Part shown: positions 59,730 to 64,000 of the stretch, piece after piece | Layout: each line of letters begins with the position of its first letter | How positions within the stretch are numbered: the stretch's first letter is position 1 | DNA from: Lachnospiraceae bacterium | GTDB taxonomy: Bacteria > Bacillota_A > Clostridia > Lachnospirales > Lachnospiraceae | DNA length: 64,000 bases | Direction of reading: 5' to 3' | NCBI GenBank assembly: GCA_024684065.1 | Contig: JAIKXO010000321.1 | Location: 6,324 to 70,323 of the forward strand | Notes under the pieces: model-generated | Told to the model about the DNA's origin: nothing | Database searches by the model: none | What the model saw: only the letters and a program-made list of their open reading frames with translations | Made by a program: the position numbers and the translations under genes

Positions 59730-59815
59730 AAATGACACGGTCTGTAAAACGGCCCGTATCGGCATAAACCTGCATTTATGTCTAAACGAACGATTAGTTT
59801 TGCAAAACGGTGCAG
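59730..59815. repeat. Dispersed structured repeat, family 2, copy C
   Basis: About 86 bp, same orientation as copies A and B, in the leader of the HtrA-like gene. Second stem GGCATAAA/TTTATGTC (59761-59782). The third stem is GTTTTGC/GCAAAAC-like, followed by GGTGCAG. More diverged than A and B. Confidence 0.78.
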
Positions 59816-59885
59816 AATGATATCGGATAATTGTGCGGTTAAGCCTTTATTACTGTATTTTTTATTTATAAATTCGAGGAAGATC

Positions 59886-61433
59886 GTGAATCCGGAAAAC
59901 AACTCAGAAAATTCTTATGAATTCATCCAGGAAACAATAAAAAAACGCCCGCTCAATAAACGAAGGATAGTGTTCAAGACATTGTTCACTGTTTTTCTGG
60001 CGGTGCTTTTCGGAGTGGTGGCATGCTTTACATATGTGCTCCTGCTTCCCAGGGTACAGGGCTTCATAACGGCTAATGACCTTAATGCTATAAGGCTTTC
60101 CGTTCCTTCTGAACCGGAGGATATCCCAGAGGACGTCTCCGAAGAAAAACCCGAGGAAGAGGTTCAGGCTGAGAAGCCTGCCATAAACGAACCGGAACCG
60201 GACGAGACAGAGATAAGTGCCAACGTTCCTGAGGAAAAGCCTGAAGAGGTTCCGGAGACCGTACAGTCTTCCGCGGATGATCCAGTTAGCGGGAATGATA
60301 CGGAGAATCCCGTTACAACAGTTCCGGAAGAGGTGGTCCTTCCTCCGGATTCTTCGGAAGAGGAGAATACGGAGCCTGCCTTAAGCGTTGATGGAGAATC
60401 TGCGGTAGTTACAGTGACAGGAGAGTCCGTCCAGGCAGTAGAGGGTAAAGAACGGGAGTTTGAAATAAACGACTATACCCTTCTTTATCAGAAGATAGGT
60501 GACGTTGCTGACAACGTTAAGAACTGCATTGTCACGGTGACGGCTCTTTCTTCCGACAGCGACTGGTTCCAGAACACCTATGAAAGTAAGGACCAGACGT
60601 CGGGGGTAATACTTGCCGACAATGGGAAAGAGCTTTTGATCTTAGCGCGTACCAGTGTAATACAGGATGCCGATGATATACAAATCACGTTTTCAAATGG
60701 AAAGAAATACAGCGCAGCCCTTAAAAAGTCAGACAGGAATACTGATCTGTCGGTTGTTGCGGTAGAGCTTGAACAGATAGATGAGGACACAAAAAATGAA
60801 TACAGCATGGCAGAGCTTGGAAACAGCCGTTCAAAAACGGTAAAAGGCAAGCCTGTTATAGCAATAGGAGATCCGCTTGGGGTAAGCGATTCCATAGCTA
60901 TCGGTCAGATTACCTCCGGCTCGGTCCTTCTTGACAAGACGGACAGCAACGTTTCGATCTTAACTACAGACATATACGGATCAACGGGAGCGAGCGGGAT
61001 CCTGTGTGATTTTGACGGGAAGGTCCTCGGGATCATATGCCACGACGGAAATACTCAGGATATAAAGAATCTGATCAGGGCTTATTCGATATCGGATATC
61101 AAGTCAACCATCGAAAAGATATTGAACGGACAGGATATTGCCTATCTCGGCATAGAGGGGACAGATGTTACGGATGATATCTCGGATGCTTACGGAATAC
61201 CAAGGGGTGCTTATGTTAAGCAGGTCGTTTCCGATTCTCCCGCCATGAAGGCCGGGATACAGAACGGGGACGTAATAATTAAGCTCGGAACCAACGAGAT
61301 AACTTCATTTGATGATTATAAAGAGGCGATGCTCAAGTGCCAGCCGAAGGATACCACGGCCGTAACGGTGAAAAGGCTCGGGAAGGAAGAATATGTGGAT
61401 ATCTCCTATGAAGTGGTGCTTGGGAAGCTGTAA
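59886..61433 (+). CDS. HtrA/S1C-like membrane protein with PDZ domain, probable pseudoprotease
   Basis: A 515-residue protein: a cytosolic N-terminus, one transmembrane helix (about 32-52), a 120-residue acidic Pro/Glu linker, a trypsin-like fold (about 205-410) and a C-terminal PDZ (about 420-510: YLGIEGTDVTDDISDAYGIPRGAYV and SPAMKAGIQNGDVIIKLG). In HtrA the catalytic His is in TNNHV; here the position reads ILARTSVIQD. The Asp region (DRNTDLSVVAV) and a Ser (GSTGASGIL) remain, so the triad is incomplete. It is likely a nonproteolytic sensor or scaffold. The start is GTG at 59886, since GAGGAAG lies just upstream and the in-frame ATG at 59778 is in repeat copy C. Confidence 0.8.
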   Translation: MNPENNSENSYEFIQETIKKRPLNKRRIVFKTLFTVFLAVLFGVVACFTYVLLLPRVQGFITANDLNAIRLSVPSEPEDIPEDVSEEKPEEEVQAEKPAINEPEPDETEISANVPEEKPEEVPETVQSSADDPVSGNDTENPVTTVPEEVVLPPDSSEEENTEPALSVDGESAVVTVTGESVQAVEGKEREFEINDYTLLYQKIGDVADNVKNCIVTVTALSSDSDWFQNTYESKDQTSGVILADNGKELLILARTSVIQDADDIQITFSNGKKYSAALKKSDRNTDLSVVAVELEQIDEDTKNEYSMAELGNSRSKTVKGKPVIAIGDPLGVSDSIAIGQITSGSVLLDKTDSNVSILTTDIYGSTGASGILCDFDGKVLGIICHDGNTQDIKNLIRAYSISDIKSTIEKILNGQDIAYLGIEGTDVTDDISDAYGIPRGAYVKQVVSDSPAMKAGIQNGDVIIKLGTNEITSFDDYKEAMLKCQPKDTTAVTVKRLGKEEYVDISYEVVLGKL

Positions 61434-61535
61434 ACCCCGGGCACAGGGGAGTTTGATATACAGATGATTCTCTGATGAAGCATCTTATGATCCGGAGTGT
61501 TTACAAAGAATAATTGAAAGAAGGTAGAATCCGTA

Positions 61536-62480
61536 ATGAGATATATTGAAGGTTTTCATGAAAGTGACAATATTAAGGGAATATATCTGGTAAAGCAGAA
61601 GACCTCTGCAATGACCAAGGCCGGTAAACCCTATGATAACGTGATCCTTCAGGATAAGACTGGAACGATAGAAGGAAAGATATGGGATCCCAATTCCGCG
61701 GGGATAGATGATTTTGAAGCCCTTGATTATGTGGAGATCACAGGGATCGTGAAGGAATTCAATTCCGCACTTCAGTTAAATATAAACCGGTTGAGAAAAG
61801 CCGGTGAAGGAGAATATGATCCTGCCGATTACCTGCCGGTCTCTTCCCGTAATATTGATGAAATGTATAAGGAGCTTCTTTCTTATATCGATGGGTTAAA
61901 AAATGAGTATCTGAAAAAGCTCTGTGCTTCTTTTTTTATTGAGGATGAAGAATTTATCGGCAGGTTTAAAAAAAGCTCCGCGGCCAAATCTATCCATCAT
62001 GGCTTTATCGGAGGCCTTTTAGAGCACACTCTGAGTGTAACCGGGCTTTGCGAGTATTATACAAAAGCCTATCCGATGCTCAAGAAGGATCTCCTTATCT
62101 CTGCTGCTATGCTGCATGATATCGGGAAGGTAAAGGAGCTGTCGGAGTTTCCCGCCAATGATTATACCGATGACGGTCAGCTGTTAGGACATATAGTTAT
62201 AGGCTGTGAGATGGTCGCTGAAAAGATAAAAGAAATAGACGGCTTTCCCTCAAAGCTTGCGAATGAAATAAAGCATTGCATAATAGCCCATCACGGCGAG
62301 TATGAGTTCGGATCGCCGAAAAAACCGGCACTGATGGAGGCGCTGGCACTCCACTTTGCGGATAATACGGACGCTAAAATGGAGACCTTTTCGGAACAGC
62401 TGAAGTCCACGATAAATACAGGTTGGCTGGGCTTTAACAAGTTTTTGGATTCTAATATACGAAAAACCGGCGAGGTGTAA
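61536..62480 (+). CDS. yhaM: 3'-5' exoribonuclease YhaM family
   Basis: A 314-residue protein: OB-fold (about 10-105; GIYLVKQKTSAMTKAGKPYDNVILQD and TGTIEGKIWD) and an HD domain (about 130-290) with GLLEHTLSVTG, AAMLHDIGKVKEL, CIIAHHGEYEFGSPKKPALMEALALHFADN. YhaM/CbfA degrades single-stranded RNA and DNA from the 3' end and also primes replication. RBS AGAAGGTAG. It lies 102 bp after the HtrA-like gene; rlmD follows directly. Confidence 0.93.
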   Translation: MRYIEGFHESDNIKGIYLVKQKTSAMTKAGKPYDNVILQDKTGTIEGKIWDPNSAGIDDFEALDYVEITGIVKEFNSALQLNINRLRKAGEGEYDPADYLPVSSRNIDEMYKELLSYIDGLKNEYLKKLCASFFIEDEEFIGRFKKSSAAKSIHHGFIGGLLEHTLSVTGLCEYYTKAYPMLKKDLLISAAMLHDIGKVKELSEFPANDYTDDGQLLGHIVIGCEMVAEKIKEIDGFPSKLANEIKHCIIAHHGEYEFGSPKKPALMEALALHFADNTDAKMETFSEQLKSTINTGWLGFNKFLDSNIRKTGEV

Positions 62481-64000
62481 ATGGAATATACGAAAAATCA
62501 GGTCATAGAGACTTACATCGAAGATATGAGCGATAATGGAGAGGGTATAGGCAGAATAAGCGGCTATACCCTTTTTATTAAGGACGCTGTCATAGGTGAC
62601 CGTATAAAGGCAAAGATAACAAAAGTAAAGAAGAAGTACGGTTATGGCAGGGTTATGGAGATACTTGAGCCATCGCCTGACCGGGTCAGGCCGTTATGCG
62701 ATATCGCTGATAAGTGCGGGGGATGTACCCTTCAGGTGATGTCTTATGAAGCGCAGCTTCGGTATAAGGAGAAAAAGGTCAGGGGAAATCTTGTAAGGAT
62801 CGGGGGTTTCCCGGAGGATTTCGTAGAAGAGAAGCTGGAGCCGATAATTGGTGCTGAAAATCCCTTCAGATACAGAAATAAAGCGCAATTTCCGGTAGGA
62901 TACGACAGAAAACAAAATATTATATCAGGATTTTATATTTCAAGAAGCCATGAAATAGTCAGTAATTGCGACTGTTATTTAGGTGTCTCGGATAATAAAA
63001 TAATTACCGATATTTTATTAAGGCATTTTGAAGAGCATAAGATAGAGCCGTATGATGAATCAACCGGAAAAGGCCTGATAAGGCATATTATGATCAGAAA
63101 AGGATTCGTTACAGGAGAGATAATGGTATGCCTGATCATAAATTACGAAAAGGGCAGGAAGGGGATTCTCAAAAGGGCAGAAAGGGAAACAGAGGTTTTT
63201 AGGCCTGTAAAATCAGGAGAAGGATCGGAGATTAATGTCAGTCCGGCTTTGGGAACGTCAGGCTCTGCAGAGGGCATATCAGAAATATCCGGGGAGGCAC
63301 CTTATTATAGCAGAGAAGTGAAGCAGGAAAGCAGCAGGGTAAAATTTATACAGGCGCAGGACGAGCTTATTGATAAACTTATCAGGGTAGAGGGGATAAA
63401 AAGTATCTGTGTAAATATTAATAATGAAATGACTAACGTCATAATGGGGGAAGAAACATATACGATATGGGGGAGCGATACAATAAGGGATACCCTTATG
63501 GGGCTGACCTTTGAAATATCACCGGCTTCTTTTTTCCAGGTTAACCCTGTCCAGACTGAAAAGCTGTACAGCCTGATAAGCGAATTTGCCTGCCTGTCCG
63601 GCAAGGAAGAGGTATGGGATATCTGCTGCGGGATCGGAACGATCACACTGATGCTTTCGAAAAAAGCCGGAAAAGTCCATGGAATCGAGATCGTGCCGGA
63701 TGCTATAGAGAATGCGAAAAAAAACGCCAGGATCAATAATATTGAAAATGCGGATTTCATATGTGCGCCTGCGGAAGAGTTTCTTCCTATTATAAAAGGG
63801 AAGATGAAAGCTGACCTGGTGGTAATGGATCCGCCAAGGAAGGGAATGGATATAAAGAGCCTTGATGCCATAATTGAAGCGAAGCCGGAAAGAATGATCT
63901 ATGTAAGCTGTGACTCCGCCACCCTTGCCAGAGATCTGAAGTATCTTTACGAGAACGGATACGAGCCGGTCAGGATAAGGCCGGTAGATATGTTTCCGCA
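62481..64000 (+). CDS. rlmD: 23S rRNA (uracil-5-)-methyltransferase RlmD (3' end cut by window)
   Basis: Open to the right edge; 506 residues seen. N-terminal TRAM domain (IEDMSDNGEGIGRISGYTLFI), Fe-S cysteines C73, C79, C82 and C163 (CDIADKCGGC), then the Rossmann methyltransferase (VWDICCGIGTITLML; DLVVMDPPRKG) with the catalytic cysteine C477 in YVSCDSATLARDL. It methylates uridine in 23S rRNA (RumA/RlmCD type) or tRNA U54; relatives differ. A roughly 55-residue Ser/Gly/Glu-rich insertion (63195-63360) interrupts the region before ELIDKLIRVEGIK. It starts directly after the yhaM stop. It probably ends within about 15 residues of the edge. Confidence 0.88.
   Translation, partial: MEYTKNQVIETYIEDMSDNGEGIGRISGYTLFIKDAVIGDRIKAKITKVKKKYGYGRVMEILEPSPDRVRPLCDIADKCGGCTLQVMSYEAQLRYKEKKVRGNLVRIGGFPEDFVEEKLEPIIGAENPFRYRNKAQFPVGYDRKQNIISGFYISRSHEIVSNCDCYLGVSDNKIITDILLRHFEEHKIEPYDESTGKGLIRHIMIRKGFVTGEIMVCLIINYEKGRKGILKRAERETEVFRPVKSGEGSEINVSPALGTSGSAEGISEISGEAPYYSREVKQESSRVKFIQAQDELIDKLIRVEGIKSICVNINNEMTNVIMGEETYTIWGSDTIRDTLMGLTFEISPASFFQVNPVQTEKLYSLISEFACLSGKEEVWDICCGIGTITLMLSKKAGKVHGIEIVPDAIENAKKNARINNIENADFICAPAEEFLPIIKGKMKADLVVMDPPRKGMDIKSLDAIIEAKPERMIYVSCDSATLARDLKYLYENGYEPVRIRPVDMFP

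Overview
The window is a chromosomal segment of a Gram-positive Clostridia member, most likely a Lachnospiraceae bacterium related to Butyrivibrio, Lachnospira or Roseburia. The evidence is moderate GC, strong AAGGAGG-type ribosome binding sites, TTGACA/TATAAT-type promoters, a Suf operon in Gram-positive order (sufC-sufB-sufD-sufS-sufU), and the Firmicute run ireB-ruvX-DUF1292-RNase J-YlbF-mltG-like-O-methyltransferase-U32. There is no phage, plasmid, rRNA operon, CRISPR array or intact insertion sequence. Both edges cut a gene: a mannitol-dehydrogenase-family oxidoreductase on the left and rlmD on the right.

Layout. 1-9 kb holds carbon and nitrogen metabolism and transport: sugar-acid/polyol dehydrogenase, GH2 beta-galactosidase, a PH-domain protein, an NhaC antiporter and NADP-type glutamate dehydrogenase. 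9-17 kb holds a GNAT, plsY, an O-antigen-ligase-like membrane protein, a membrane-anchored FKBP/trigger-factor-like foldase, then a compact cassette (AAC(3)-like acyltransferase, DUF4910 peptidase-like protein, acyl carrier protein, MaoC dehydratase) and a sirtuin. 17-23 kb is a minus-strand housekeeping block: gdpP-rplI-dnaB, rpsF-ssb-rpsR and an HPr-like protein without the active-site histidine. 23-30 kb is the plus-strand block mtaB, ireB, ruvX, RNase J and U32.

30-37 kb is a surface-glycan region with four plus-strand glycosyltransferases converging on two minus-strand ones, then an EAL/HDOD protein. 38-41 kb carries HU, rqcP, a RmlD-like reductase, a PIG-L deacetylase and tRNA-Gly(GCC). 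41-47 kb is the Suf Fe-S operon. 47-64 kb has a DUF234-type ATPase, nth, a 34-residue membrane protein, a VanW protein, an AIR-synthase-like protein, an Lrp/aminotransferase pair, trmL, mutS2 with a two-component system, an HtrA-like protein that appears to lack its catalytic histidine, yhaM and rlmD.

The least ordinary content is non-coding. Two dispersed families of palindromic repeats were found: family 1 at 8917, 9038 and 16882, and family 2 at 21512, 56373 and 59730. There is also a tandem 88-bp hairpin unit carrying the rqcP ribosome binding site, a 37-bp perfect palindrome, and several structured leaders. Two family-2 copies sit between genes that look co-transcribed, and their stems carry compensatory changes. 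Among proteins, the ones worth a second look are the ACP cassette, the Crh-like HPr, the HtrA pseudoprotease, the MltG-like protein without its catalytic domain and the degenerate DUF234 ATPase. All family assignments come from reading motifs; no database search was possible.
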